Source: Taudactylus pleione (lineage: Eukaryota; Chordata; Amphibia; Anura; Myobatrachidae). From it: DNA of 64,000 nt. Positions 10,291 to 21,480 of this stretch are shown in pieces. The translations under genes were made by a program, and so were the position numbers. Within the stretch, counting starts at the first letter, position 1. Each line of letters begins with the position of its first letter. Where the stretch lies: NCBI GenBank assembly GCA_031769625.1, contig JAUIMM010000115.1:15856501-15920500 (forward strand). The letters are read 5' to 3'. Below the pieces are notes generated by a model. That model did not search any database. It was not told the origin of the DNA and saw only the letters and a program-made list of their open reading frames with translations.

Positions 10291-13240
10291 AGATGGTATG
10301 AGTGGTTTCAATAAAGAAATATGGAAGGAATTTGGTATCCTCAGGAATGTAGGTAGCTTGAGTTTAAGTAAAACCGAGTTGATAACACACTCGATGGTGA
10401 ATGGCCCAATGTAGCCAGTGCAAATTTCATGGATGGAACTCTTAACCACAGGTTTCATGTAGAGAGCCATATTCGATCTCCTTGCTTGAGACTTGGGACT
10501 GCTCTCCTTTTCCTGTCAGTGAACTTCTTGCACCACTCAGAAGCCTTCACAAGGGAGGAGCAGACCTCTTTCCAAATCTTGGGAAAGTGCTGAAAGATGC
10601 AGTCATCAGCTGGAACCTGTGATGCAGGAAGAGGCTTAAATTTAGGAACTCAAAGGTGGAGGCCATCAGTGGCATAAAAGGGAGTGGAGCCAGATAAAGA
10701 ATGTTACTGATTGTTGTGACAAAATTCCACCCAAGGAAGCAGTTCAGCCTAGTTGTCCTGAGAGGAGGAAATTATAAACAAAGGAAGGACTCCAGCTCTT
10801 GGTTGACTCTTTCCATCTGGCCATTAAACTGGGTGTGGTAGGAAGTGGAGAAATTGAGCTTGACTTGAAGTGAAGAACACAAGGACTTTGCCAACAAACT
10901 GCACTCCCTGGTCAGAGATGATTTCCAGAGGTAGCCCATGGAGTCTGAAGATTTCTTGTATGAATAATTGAGAAAACTTGGGAGCTGACTGAAGACTGGT
11001 GAGGGGTATGAAGTGAGCCATCTTAGTGAACTCATCAACTACCATCCAGATGGTGTTGAATTTGTTTGAAACCAGGAGGTCGGTAATGAAGTCCATTGAC
11101 AGATGTGACCACGGTTGATGTGGAACAGAGAGGGGAAGTAACTGCCCAGCTGGAGACTGTCAATGCAATTTATGCTGGGTGCACTTGTTACAAGAGGCAG
11201 TGAAGTCTTGGATGTCTTTTATGAGAGAGGGCCACCAGTCAGACCTGGAAATTAACTCTAAGGTCTTTTGTATGCCTGTATCTGTATGACCTGTGAAGCA
11301 GGAAGCATGAGCCCAATGTATCAGTTTCTTGCATAATGCAGGCTTGAAAATAATTTTCCCAACAGATTCTATTCTGACTGAGAGAAAGCCACTGGATCAA
11401 TGATGATATTCTTCTCAGTGGATATAGTCTCGTTTTATTGCTCCACGGACCGAGAGAGGACATCAGACTTTCGGTTCTAGACCCCTGGATGAAAAGATAA
11501 ATTGAAGTTAAATCATGAGAAGAAAAGAGCACATCTGCTTGTCTAGGATTCAGACAATGGGCTACCTTAAGATATAAGAGGTTTTTGTGATCTGTGAAAA
11601 TGGAAATGGGATGCACAGCTCCTTCCAAAAGCTAGTGCCACTCCTATAGGGCTAACTTAATAGCGAGACGTTAGTGAACCCTAATAGAATAGTTGAACTC
11701 AGCCAGAGTGAATTTTCCAGAGATAAATCCATAGGGGTGGGGAAGACCATCAGGAGCATGTTGAGAGAGCACAGCTCTGACTCCAACGGAAGAAGCATCG
11801 ACTTTCAAGACAAATGGCTGTGTGACACCAGGTTGACAAAGAACAGGAGCTAAAATGAACTTCTGTTTAATCCTCAAGAAGGCTTTCTTTGCTTCATCTG
11901 ACCTTTGGGATGGATTGGCACCTTTCCGGGTGAGAACGGTAATAGGTGCAAATATGGCGAAAAAATTCTTTATGAATTTGCGATAGCAGTTTGCAAACCC
12001 TAAGAAGTGCTGACATTCCTGAATTGCTTGGAGCTTTTCTGGGTCCATTTTGAGACCAGAACCTGAAATTATATATCCCAGGATGGGAATAGACTTGACC
12101 TTGAAGATACACTTCTTCAATTTGCAGTTGAGATCATTGGAAGGGAAACATGTCAGAACCTCCTTTACTTGCTGGCAATGTGCTTCCAGATCACTGGAGA
12201 ATATGAGAATATCTTCAAGATAGACAACAACATGTTTGTACAACAGATCACGGAAGATCTAATTGACATAGTGCTGGAATACTGTGGGAGCATTGCAGAG
12301 ACCAAAGGGAATAACAAGGTACATGTAGTGACCCCTGCGGGTGTTAAATGTGGTCTTCCACTCAACTCTTTCCCGAATTCATAAGAGATTATATGCTCCT
12401 CGTAAATCCAATTTGGTGATGATGGTGGCTCCACTGACTTGGTCAAACAGCTCTGTGATCAGAAAGAGAGGATAGCAGTTTTTAATGGTGATGTCATTCA
12501 GTCCCCTGTAGTCGATGCAGGGGCGCGGACTTCCATCCTTTTTTGACGAAAAAGAAGCCCGCATCAGTGGAAGAGGTGGAAGGGCGGATGAACCATTTTT
12601 TCAAATTCTCTTGGATATAATCAGTCTTGGCCTTTGTTTCTAAGAGCTAAAGCAGAGAAGTCTGCCCTCTGGGAGTAGATTTCCCAGGGATTAATTCAAT
12701 TGGACAATCCCATTCACAGTGAGGAGGAAGAATATCAACACCAGCTTTACTGAAAACATCAGAGAATTCTTGATAAGGAGGAGGAGGAAGAGTATCCAGA
12801 TGAGATGGTACTGCAGACCATACTGGAAGAACTTTTTGGAGGCAAGATCCATAGCAGGAAGATCCTCAAATGGTGTTTTGTGAGGTTCTCCAGTCAATTT
12901 GAGGATTATGCAGACGGAGCTAGGGTAAGTCCAGAAATATGGAATGCGAGGCCCTGGATATGACAAGAAAACGTAAAAGTTCAGAGTGCAGAGCACCAAT
13001 CTTGACTCGCAGAGGATGAGTCTGTAGGTTAATTGTACTCCCTAGGATGCAGCTTCCATTAACCGTTGTGAGGTAGATAGGATGAAGCAAACTCTCGGTT
13101 TGTAATGAACATCACTGGACCAATTCAGATGTGACAAAGATACCAGCTATGCCTGAATCTAATGGCACAGGGACTTGCTTGAAGTGCTTGGCCACTTGAA
13201 GAGAAACTGAGAGAATGCAATCGTTTTTTTTTGGAAGGGT
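10264..13240 (-). pseudogene. pol remnant of Ty3/gypsy copy 2
   Basis: Read on the minus strand. The protease motif VPLDSGIAGIFV lies near 13160-13190. Reverse transcriptase spans about 12700-11930, with the catalytic box reading YLED instead of YLDD (12222 to 12211), a substitution of one catalytic Asp. RNase H includes KVDASSVGVRAVLS and an [12 protein letters not shown] stretch. Integrase runs from about 11100 with DFITDL, IISDQG and a downstream Gln-Met-Glu-Arg stretch, so an acidic triad is still readable. The integrase C-terminal region (IPNSFHISLLKPLI) ends at about 10290 by running into LTR sequence; the chromodomain is missing. Several frameshifts and stops separate the modules. Confidence 0.85.
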
Positions 13241-14321
13241 ATGAACTACTCTTAACTTAGCCTCTCCTTGCTGAGATAGGAGTGGACATTTCCTGAACGC
13301 TTGGGACAATTCTTGAGCTGATGAGAAGGAGCAGCACAGTATAGACAGAGATTTTCAGACTGTAGCCTGCTGTGTTCTGCTCCTGATAGTCGAGAATGGT
13401 TGATTTGCATCGGTTCCTCTTTGGAAGAAGAAACTGACTGAGGCAAGACTGTTGCTTGAGGTTTAGGATGACTGAATCTCCCTCTCTCAATAGCATGTTC
13501 TTTAAAATGTAAGTTCGCCTTGGTGCACAAGGAGATCAAGTCCCAATACTTGTCTGGGAGATCACGAGTAACAAGAACGCATTTAATTTTGTTGGATAAG
13601 CCATTCCAGTAAGCTGCATAGAATGCTCCATTATTCCAAGAGAGTTCAGATGCCAGTGTTTGAAATATCACCAGATACTGGCTACAGAATTTGAACCCTG
13701 GTGTAGCCGTAGCAGATCGGAAGATGCAGATGACACTCTCCCAGGCTCGTTGAAGATTCGGCGGAATGCAGTGATGAATTCCTTGTAAGATGTTAGGATG
13801 GGATGCAATCTTTCCCATAAGGGTGAAGCTCAGTTTAAGGCGGATCCAGATAATCGGCAGATGATATATGCCACATGGGTACAGTCTGATAAAATATTGC
13901 TGGGTTGGAGCTCAAACTGTATTTTACATTGATTTAGAAAGTCCCTGCAATTTTTGGGGTTCCCATCGAATTTTGCAGGAGTAGGAATGTGCAGACGAGG
14001 TGCCACTGAGTTCCAGAGAAATCGGAATGGATGAAGTGGCAGCTCCTGAGCCTCTCAGAGTGGATTGGATGTTATCCAGCCAGTTAGTCAGTTCTTGGAG
14101 GAACTCTACCACCTTATCCTGTGCCACCTCTTGGTGTTCTAGATGAGCAACAAGATCAGGTGTAAACCCAGCAACTTGTGCCTGATTCTTGGCCGGATCC
14201 ATACGGCCAGTACAAACTGACACGCCTGAGGGTTGGTTTGGGCTGGAACAGGTGTGGGAGGCTGAATGGGAAATTTGGAAGGTGTGAATAAACCTGGGTG
14301 GCTTTCCCAGGACTTCCTCAT
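13241..14321 (-). pseudogene. gag remnant of Ty3/gypsy copy 2
   Basis: Minus-strand segments at 14321-13924 and 13818-13252 give a coiled-coil-like N-terminal part and a capsid-like body. A CCHC-type knuckle, CLYCAAPSHQLKNCP, is near 13310-13350. The start is probably the ATGGATCC near 14204; its upstream context resembles the gag start of copy 3. At least one frameshift lies between the two segments. Confidence 0.72.
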
Positions 14322-14366
14322 GTATTGCTGTGAGGAGGTAGAGGAGCTGCAGAGGATGATGGGCCT

Positions 14367-14839
14367 GAAGGTAAGAACAAGAATGGAATGTCTTTATTAA
14401 ACAGCAGGTTGGAATGAGAACTAGAGATGATAATACTGAATAATTGAGCAGAATCGGATTGGGACTGATGATGCTGGTTTGAGACCGATGTTAATGATTT
14501 GAAGAACTTGATGGATTTGAATCCAATGTTGAAGAATTAATTAACTTGATTAGTTTAAGATTGATATTGAAGAATTGAAGAACTTAATTGATATGAGTCT
14601 GATATTAATGAATTGATGAACTTGATCGGTTGGGACTGATGTTGATGAACTGAAGAAATTAATTGATATGAGTCCGATGTTGATGAATTGATTAACTTGA
14701 TTGGTGTGGACCAATGTTGATGCATTGAGGAACTTAATCGATAAGAGTAAGAACGTCTCGGTGGTAAAATCCAGACTGGTGTGCAAGATGGTATAGGAGA
14801 CTTGTTTATTAAATATAGGAACTGGCTATAATGGATTGG
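14367..14839 (-). repeat. LTR piece of gypsy copy 2 with minisatellite
   Basis: Starts with GTAAGAACAAGAATGGAATG, passes through a degenerate 37/38-bp minisatellite, then the CAGACTGGTGTGCAAGATGG segment shared with 9530, 10285 and 19438. It is interrupted at 14840 by a MITE and resumes at 18360. Confidence 0.7.
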
Positions 14840-15219
14840 GGGCCTGATTCATTAAGGATTGCTATTGCGATCTCAGCTCCGTAATTGCACACAGGTCTGC
14901 TGCAAAAATATTGTAATGAATGCTATTGTAATGCAGTCGCACTGCCAGCATAGAGACGCCCACTGCCTCCCACTACAGCTATCTCACATGCCAGACATTC
15001 CCAAACTATTTTGAATCACGGCGCCCTAGAGTTACAGCATTGTTTTCAAGGCACCCCTAAGCCAAACGTTTGTTATAGAAAAATTCAGAAAAAATGTAGT
15101 AATGTAGTAAAGTGAAGTAAATTGTTCTCACCTGTCATCCTTAGGTTCAGTTATGTGGTGTTGGACAGGTTTGAGCTTCTGTTTGTCCACATATTTACTT
15201 TACATTGACCATAAATAAT

Positions 15220-15940
15220 TTGTAAAAGATAGGATAGTCACCTAAGCGCAATCCAAATTAGGTTGAGTGGTTACCGTACATACAGTCTTAAATAGATACA
15301 GTATTGAAGAGTTCCAGAAAAAATGGTACCAAAATCAAATAATTAGTCCAATATATGGTAAAAGTTCCTTCTGGAAAGGTAGGATAAAATTATTTATCCA
15401 ATAATAGGCAGAGTCTGATATCAGAAGAGGTGAATTTCCTCTGGTTCCACTAGGTAGGTCTACCAATCTTCACACTACCATTGGTCACATCAAACATAAA
15501 AAAGAAAGAGAGGGAGAAGGACTAACATAGTGTAGTACCTTTTAATAAATGTTAAAACAGGTGTTCAATAAACATATAAATCCACCATTAGATAAAATCA
15601 AGACGTACCTGGATGGTGTGGGTGTAAAGAAATACACCTTAAGTCGCTCAATATACACTTCCTGGGAACAGGACACCGTGGTATTTCAGCAAATTACAGT
15701 GTCTCTGAACAATCCGCACCGCCTGATGTTCAGCCTTTTGGAAATAGCACCAACGCGTTTCGACTTCAAGCATGAGTCTTTTTCAAGGTGTAAAAACTTG
15801 GTGGACTAAGCTCCTTCTTATACCCTCCCTGAGGACCTGATTGGTCCATAACAAACTATGTATACAATCATACATTTATCCATTTGAATAGTATAAAAGC
15901 AGTTACTTATACTGGGAATTAATATATATTGATAGCAGTA
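15220..15940 (+). repeat. Left inverted arm of the Penelope-like element
   Basis: This arm is the reverse complement of 17089-17808 with scattered differences. It contains a hammerhead-like motif in minus orientation at 15754-15778. The 86-aa ORFs found in both arms are mirror images and are not independent genes. Confidence 0.88.
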
Positions 15941-16531
15941 ATGAAAACAAATTCAAACTTAGTTAAAACATATAAATAACCACGTTCCAGTAGAACGCAA
16001 ACAGGTTCTATTTCCGGTCCAGTGGTGACACGCACCGTCACTTCCGGCTACGGAGAGAAAACAATCATATTCAATATAGCGGACTTTGCCTCCCAAAGGG
16101 GGCGGACCCAGTGTGCCCCACAGCCTCCTCCCTGCTAAGGTGGAACGCATGCAAGTAAACTTCCGGTCCAGGGGTGACATGCAGACGTCACTTCCGGACT
16201 CGGAAGAAAAAACATATATTAGATTACGACTTTTAAAAGTCCTCACGCTGGGATATATGTAATAATAATTATAGGATCACATCCATAATTTAGAAAGATA
16301 GAACAGAACAAAAAAAGGGATAAAAAATGGAGGAGGTTGTGCGCACTTCCGTTACACAGACAGAGGTTGTGATCACCATATTTAAAAAGGGAACTGATGT
16401 AAGATATCCAGACCAATCAGTTAAAAGCAGCCAAAATATGTAAAATAATTAAATAAAACCACCCTTATTAAAAATAGTTAGCTAAAACAAATAAAGCAGG
16501 AGCTAAAAACTTAAAACTGGACCCTCTAAAA

Positions 16532-17088
16532 TTATAAAAACCACTTTAATTCAAAATCGATAATTAGACCATTCGGTTTAAGTGTTTTCAGTTCGAAAAT
16601 TAATTTAATTTCAGTTCGGGCCAAATTAGTTTCAATGTCTTTATTCTTCCTCCAATGGCTCCCTACTTGTTTAATTCCAATCATTTGTGTTATACCGTTG
16701 ATGGAATTAAGTTGGCTCTCTTTAAAATGGCATGGTAAGGAATGCTTTTCATAACCTTTTTTAATATTTCTCAGATGATCCGACCATCTATCCTTCAGAC
16801 ACCTAGTGGTTCGTCCTATATATTGTAAACCGCATGTACATTCTATTAAGTAAATACAGTTTTTACTATTACAAGTAATAAATTCTGATATAGGGTAAGA
16901 GTGTCCAGTTTAAGACGATTTGAAATTTTCTACCTTTGTGGTTTGTTTAGTAAACGTCCTACAAACAATGCAGGTTCCACAACATTGGAATCCCTTAGTT
17001 CTAATTCTACCTGTCCTTTTTGGAGGAATTGCACTTCTCACAATTTTATTCTTAATATTGGGTGCCTTCCTATAGATAAATTTGGGTT
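16532..17088 (-). pseudogene. GIY-YIG endonuclease domain of a Penelope-like retroelement (5'-truncated)
   Basis: Reading 17088 to 16532 gives, in order, an APNIKNKIVRS motif, a cysteine cluster (CCGTCIVC) and, after one in-frame TAA at about 16910, FITCNSKNCIYLIECTCG followed by LQYIGRTTR. The last two are the GIY and YIG halves of the nuclease. About 125 residues then stay open to the TAA at 16532-16534. In intact elements this domain nicks target DNA to prime reverse transcription. The upstream reverse transcriptase is missing at the junction with the right arm. Confidence 0.85.
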
Positions 17089-17808
17089 TACTGCTATCAA
17101 TATATGTTAATTCCCAGTATAAGTAACTGCTTTTATACTATTCAAATGGATAAATGTATGATTGTATACATGGTTTGTTATGAACCAATCAGGTACTCAG
17201 GGAGGGTATAAGAAGGAGCTTAGTCCACCAAGTTTTTACACCTTGAAAAAGACTCATGCTTGGAGTCGAAACGCGTTGGTGCTATTTCCAAAAGGCTGAC
17301 CATCAGGCGGTGCAGATTGTTCAGAGACACTGGAATTTGCTGAAATACCACGGAGTCCTGTTCCCAGGAAGTGTATATTGAGCAACTTAAGGTGTATTTC
17401 TTTACACCCACACCATCCAGGTACGCCTTGAATTTATCTATTGGTGGATTTATATGTTTATTGAACACCTGTTTTAACATTTATTAAAAGGTACTACACT
17501 ATGTTAGTCCTTCTCCCTCTCTTTCTTTTTTATGTTTGATGTGACCAATGGTAGTGTGAAGATTGGTAGACCTACCTAGTGGAACCAGAGGAAATTCACC
17601 TCTTCTGATATCAGACTCTGCCTATTATTGGATAAATAAATTTATCCTACCTTTCCAGAAGGAACTTTTACCATATATTGGACTAATTATTTGATTTTGG
17701 TACCCTTTTTACTGGAACTCTTCAATACTGTATCTATTTAAGACTGTATGTATGATAACCACTCAACCTAATTTGGATTGCACTTAGGTGACTATCCTAT
17801 CTTTTACA
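17089..17808 (-). repeat. Right inverted arm of the Penelope-like element
   Basis: Reverse-complement partner of 15220-15940. Beyond the paired part, the right side continues for about 90 unpaired bases (17809-17900) before the direct repeat, so the arms are not of equal length. Confidence 0.88.
17251..17275 (+). ncRNA. Degenerate hammerhead-ribozyme-like motif
   Basis: A stem GACTC/GAGTC (17251-17255, 17263-17267) closed by ATGCTTG is followed by GAAA and CGCG, matching stem II, the GAAA strand and the start of stem III of hammerhead ribozymes known in Penelope-like element termini. The expected CUGAUGA strand before stem II reads TGAAAAA, so it is probably inactive. The mirrored copy lies in the left arm at 15754-15778. 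Confidence 0.4.
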
Positions 17809-18359
17809 GTTTATTGTTTTTTGGTATTTTTAGGGAATACCTTTTGTCACCTTTAAGCTGCATACAGTGAATCGCGGGTTTTATCAAATTCTTAACCTAT
17901 CATAAATAATTTGATTTGGTGCTGAACCACCAAACTGAGGCACCCCTGCAAGTGTCCTGAGGTACCCCAGGGTGCCACGGTGCAGTTTTGGAACCACTGT
18001 CACATCCATAATACCTAGCACACTTCCATAAACATCAGTAACAATAAGTGCCATTGGTCCCTCACGCAGAATTCAGCATCCCTGACACTACTTAGAAATT
18101 GCTAACAACGTTGCACGCAGTAAGAACTGAAGCTGCTTATGCAATCGCACTGACTAATTTATGCACACCCATGCAATAGCGTTCAAACGAACAGACACAC
18201 CTTTTTTTCTCTTACCACCTCCCTGTCACCACCCCCAAACGCTCACTGCCTGTCAATCACTTTGCGATGGTTTTCCGTGATTGCAGTGATCGCATGCGCA
18301 GTACACAATTGGCCATCTGCATATGCTTTTGCAGTAGTAATCCTTAATGAATCAAGCCC

Positions 18360-19507
18360 TTGGACCATTCAGATACAGAGTACCTGGGAGCTCAGCACTG
18401 AGCTGTAACTTTAGCAAGAAGCAACGTTGTACTGGCAACAGAGTCCAGTCTGGAAATGGTATTTATAGGGGTGGATTAGATGCTGAAGATCAGCTGGTCT
18501 GGGAGCTGCGCTATGAGTGAAGGAAGAGCATCAGGTGACAGTCCAACATGGCCATCATGCTGGGAAGGCACACTGTGATTACAGAGAGCCATCTCCATGC
18601 TCAGTAACAGGACACTGAGTGTACGGGGCAGAAGCAGCACAGACAGACCACAGCACCAGCCAGGAGTGATGTGCAGTGTGGGTTGACCTCTGTGTTATCC
18701 TGAACAGACATTGGAGCGGTAAAAAAGTCGTTTTAATAGTCCGGAGCGTAACAATGTATAGATGTGAGGAGGTAGAGATACGGCAGTGGATGATGGGCAC
18801 GAAGGCAAGAACAGGAATAGAATGTCTTTATTGAACAACAGGTTGGAATGGTACTGGATATATTATATACTGAATGAAAGAGCAGAATCGGATTGGGACC
18901 GATGATGCTAGATTGAGAGCTGGATCAGTTTGAGACCGATGTTGATGAATTGAAGAACTTGATGGATTTGAATCCGATGTTGAAGAATTGATGAACTTGA
19001 TCGGTTTGAGACCAATGTTGAAGAATTGAGGACCTTAATTGATAAGAGTCTGATGTTCATGAATTGATGAACTTGATCAGCTGGGACCGATGTTGATAAA
19101 TTGAAGAACTTAATTGATATGAGTCCGATGTTGAAGAATTGATGAACTCGATTGGTTTATGACCGATGTTGAAGAATTGAAGAACTTAATTGATAAGAGT
19201 CTGATGTTGATGATTTGATGAACATGATTGGTTGGGACCGATGTTGATGAATCGAAGAAATTAATTGATATGAGTCCAATGTTGATGAATTGATTAACAT
19301 GATCGGTTGGGACCGATGTTGAAGAATTGGAGGACTTAATTGATGTGAGCCCAATGTTGGAACCACCGGATGAGACTGATGGTTGAGTTATCGACTGGAA
19401 CCGATGGCGACTGTAAGAACAAGTCTCAGTGGTAAAACCAGACTGGTGTGCAAGATGGTATAGGGAGACTTGTTTACCAGATATAGAAACTGGATATAAT
19501 GGACTGG
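18360..19507 (-). repeat. LTR segments of gypsy copy 2 (end of one copy, start of the next) with minisatellite
   Basis: 18360-18760 resumes the LTR interrupted at 14840. A TGTGAGGAGGTAGAG segment at 18759 repeats the one at 14331, after which a second LTR-like unit starts at about 18803 with the same GAACAGGAATAGAATGTC opening and a long 37/38-bp minisatellite (18930-19360). The arrangement implies a duplicated LTR plus leader. Confidence 0.68.
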
Positions 19508-20002
19508 GGGCCTGATTCAGTAAGAATTGGTAATACAACTGTGTATGCAGATCAAGCGATCATTAGCCATTTCTCATGCATAATGAGTACAGATGCACAG
19601 AAGGAAGCCACCGCTGAATGAGTGACAGGCTGTGAGAGTCTAGGGGTGGTGACGGGAGAGTGATCATAAAAACGCAGGTGTGCCTGTCCGTTTGAACTCC
19701 GTTGCATGGGTGTGCAGAAATTAGTCACTGCGATTGCATACGCAGCTTGAGTACTCACTGGGTGCAATGAGACTTGCAGTTTCTGCGGCAGGTCAGACCT
19801 ACTGTAAATGTGCATGACTGGCCGATGTGCCTCAATGGTACTGATGTTTATGTAGGTAAGCGACGTCATATGCATGTGAGAAGGCAGCAAGGGGTGACTT
19901 TATGCCGGCTGTGCTTTGGCAGGCATTAGCATATTTTCGCTGCTGAGTTCTATTTGAAATCGCAGCTGCGATCACATTAGCGAATCTTACTGAATCAAGC
20001 CC
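19508..20002. mobile_element. MITE (GGGCCTGATTCAGTAAG ends) inside an LTR copy, TSD TGG
   Basis: 495 bp with ends GGGCCTGATTCAGTAAG and CTTACTGAATCAAGCCC and the 3-bp duplication TGG (19505-19507, 20003-20005). It sits at the same LTR position as the MITE at 14840-18359. No coding capacity. Confidence 0.82.
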
Positions 20003-20240
20003 TGGGACCGTACAGATACAGAGTACCTGGGAGCTCAGCACACAGCTGTAACTTCAGCAAGAAGCAACATTGTACTGGTAACAAAGGCCAGTCAGGAAAT
20101 GGAATTTATAGGGGAAGATCCCCAGTGATTGGATACTGCAATCAGCTGGTCTGGGAGCAGCGCTCTGAGTGGAGGAAAAGCGTCAGGTGACAGAGTCCAA
20201 CATGGCTGTGGTTTAGGAGGGATCTCTGGCATGCTTTATC
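20003..20240 (-). repeat. Remainder of the second right-hand LTR copy of gypsy copy 2
   Basis: Continues the LTR after the MITE with GAGTACCTGGGAGCTCAGCA, as at 18379 and 9619, and fades near 20240. The adjoining 20240-20560 shows no recognisable element or gene. Confidence 0.65.
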
Positions 20241-20559
20241 TCTCTCCAAAGCTTAGTACATTGACCCCTAAGAAAGAAGCAGCTTATCCATATTGGGAGT
20301 GAGACACAGAACAGCCAGGTACTGAGTACAGTAACTCACTTTGGGACCACTGCAGACTGACTCACTATTTCCTTGTATCAGTATGATGCCAGACATAGTA
20401 CTGTGGAGTGCTGGCCAGCTCTAGATAAGAGCATACTGGCATAATGCCAACCTAAATTATGGCAGGAGGATTAAAGAAGTAAATGTAAACTATTGTGTCT
20501 AGCTGAACATATGCTATGGGGATAATTTATACAAACTAGATGCACCAATATTCTAAGTT

Positions 20560-20975
20560 TAAGTAACCTGGGACAAGTGATTGACAGGAAGTGCCGGGGG
20601 AGGGTGGTGACGAGGGAGTGGTCAGGCAAAAGCAGACGTGCCTGTGCATTTGGACGGCGTTTCAGGGGCTTGCATAGTTAAGCCCTTGCAGCGGCGGACG
20701 CAGCCTGAGGTCTAGTTGCACACAGGAAGTCTCGCTATATGAAGGTCAGGTCAACCACTATTGTGCGTATGGGTCTGATGGTTCTCAATATTACCGATGT
20801 CTCCACTGTTTTGACAGGTATAGAGGATGCAAGTAAAGGAAAGTGGGTGGTATTATGTAGTGCTGGGCGTCTGATTATTCTGCTGCGATTGCTGTGCATA
20901 TGGATTCATTTGCATATTCTCGCAGTGGCCGGGTGCATGCGTCTGCATCCTTGCATCCCTTGCTCAATCAGGCCC
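20560..20975. mobile_element. Truncated MITE (right end AATCAGGCCC)
   Basis: The right end CAATCAGGCCC at 20965-20975 and interior words such as GTGCCTGTGCATTTGGACGG match the class seen at 19508 and 59799. The left inverted end is missing. Confidence 0.6.
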
Positions 20976-21480
20976 TATAATATAAAGTAGAAATTACCAA
21001 AATAGAGTGACCAAGTATAATTGTAAATAAATAGTACATTTTTATTTATAATGGCATAAAATAACATACATCTACTGTCCTGGATAAACAAATTACATAA
21101 CATTTTGCTCTAGTGTAGAAAATAAATTAAATGATGAAAAACTTTCAAAAAATTATTTAAATATAAGTAAATTTAAAATAGTGTCACATGATAAAATAGG
21201 ACATAATAATTGAAATACCTAAAAATAAAGCAGGAAATAAAAGATAAAAATCTGACAAGTTGCAATGCATTCATGTCATCTAGCTGCTTCCTCAGACAGT
21301 TGAACAATGAATTGCACCATGGAAGCACCACATTGTAACTGAATAGAGAGCAACATTGCCCGAGTAACCAGCGTAGGACAACAGTGTGATTTCTGTCCAA
21401 CGCTTGTTTACCACCAATTAAGGGTGAGTTGATATAGTTACATTTACAGGTTATCCGAATATCATTATGGTACACCTTAC
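20976..21480. other. AT-rich non-coding DNA
   Basis: No credible ORF, inverted end or tandem structure seen. A minus-strand reading at 21173-21475 is open for 100 codons but shows no recognisable motif. Confidence 0.4.

Larger units (their letters stand above)
15222..17900 (-). mobile_element. Penelope-like element with long inverted arms
   Basis: Flanked by the 13-bp direct repeat CATAAATAATTTG (15209-15221 and 17901-17913), a plausible target duplication. It consists of two inverted arms of about 720 bp around a 1.15-kb core that encodes a GIY-YIG endonuclease on the minus strand. The reverse transcriptase portion is absent, so the copy is truncated. Inverted terminal arms plus GIY-YIG are the signature of Penelope-like retroelements; a Neptune-type assignment is plausible for an amphibian but not proven here. 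Confidence 0.82.
14992..17999. mobile_element. hAT-type non-autonomous element inside the MITE, TSD TCACATGC/TCACATCC
   Basis: The left end CAGACATTCCCAAACT and right end AGTTTTGGAACCACTG form degenerate inverted termini typical of CAGTGGTTCCCAAACT-class hAT elements. The flanks at 14984-14991 and 18000-18007 match at 7 of 8 bases. Only about 230 bp at the left and 100 bp at the right are its own; the rest is the Penelope-like insertion. Confidence 0.75.
14840..18359. mobile_element. MITE (GGGCCTGATTCATTAAGG ends) split by nested insertions
   Basis: The left end GGGCCTGATTCATTAAGG and right end CCTTAATGAATCAAGCCC are inverted repeats. The element is flanked by TTGG at 14836-14839 and 18360-18363. 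Without its nested load (14992-17999) it would be about 510 bp, close to the 495-bp copy at 19508-20002, which sits at the same position in the neighbouring LTR copy. Confidence 0.82.

Noticed and set aside
15549..17480. Two similar 86-codon ORFs suggesting a small gene pair
   Set aside because: They are the same sequence in the two inverted arms of the Penelope-like element.
15150..17900. Possible DIRS-type retrotransposon because of inverted terminal arms
   Set aside because: No tyrosine recombinase or DIRS reverse transcriptase seen; the GIY-YIG domain and 13-bp flanking repeat fit a Penelope-like element.
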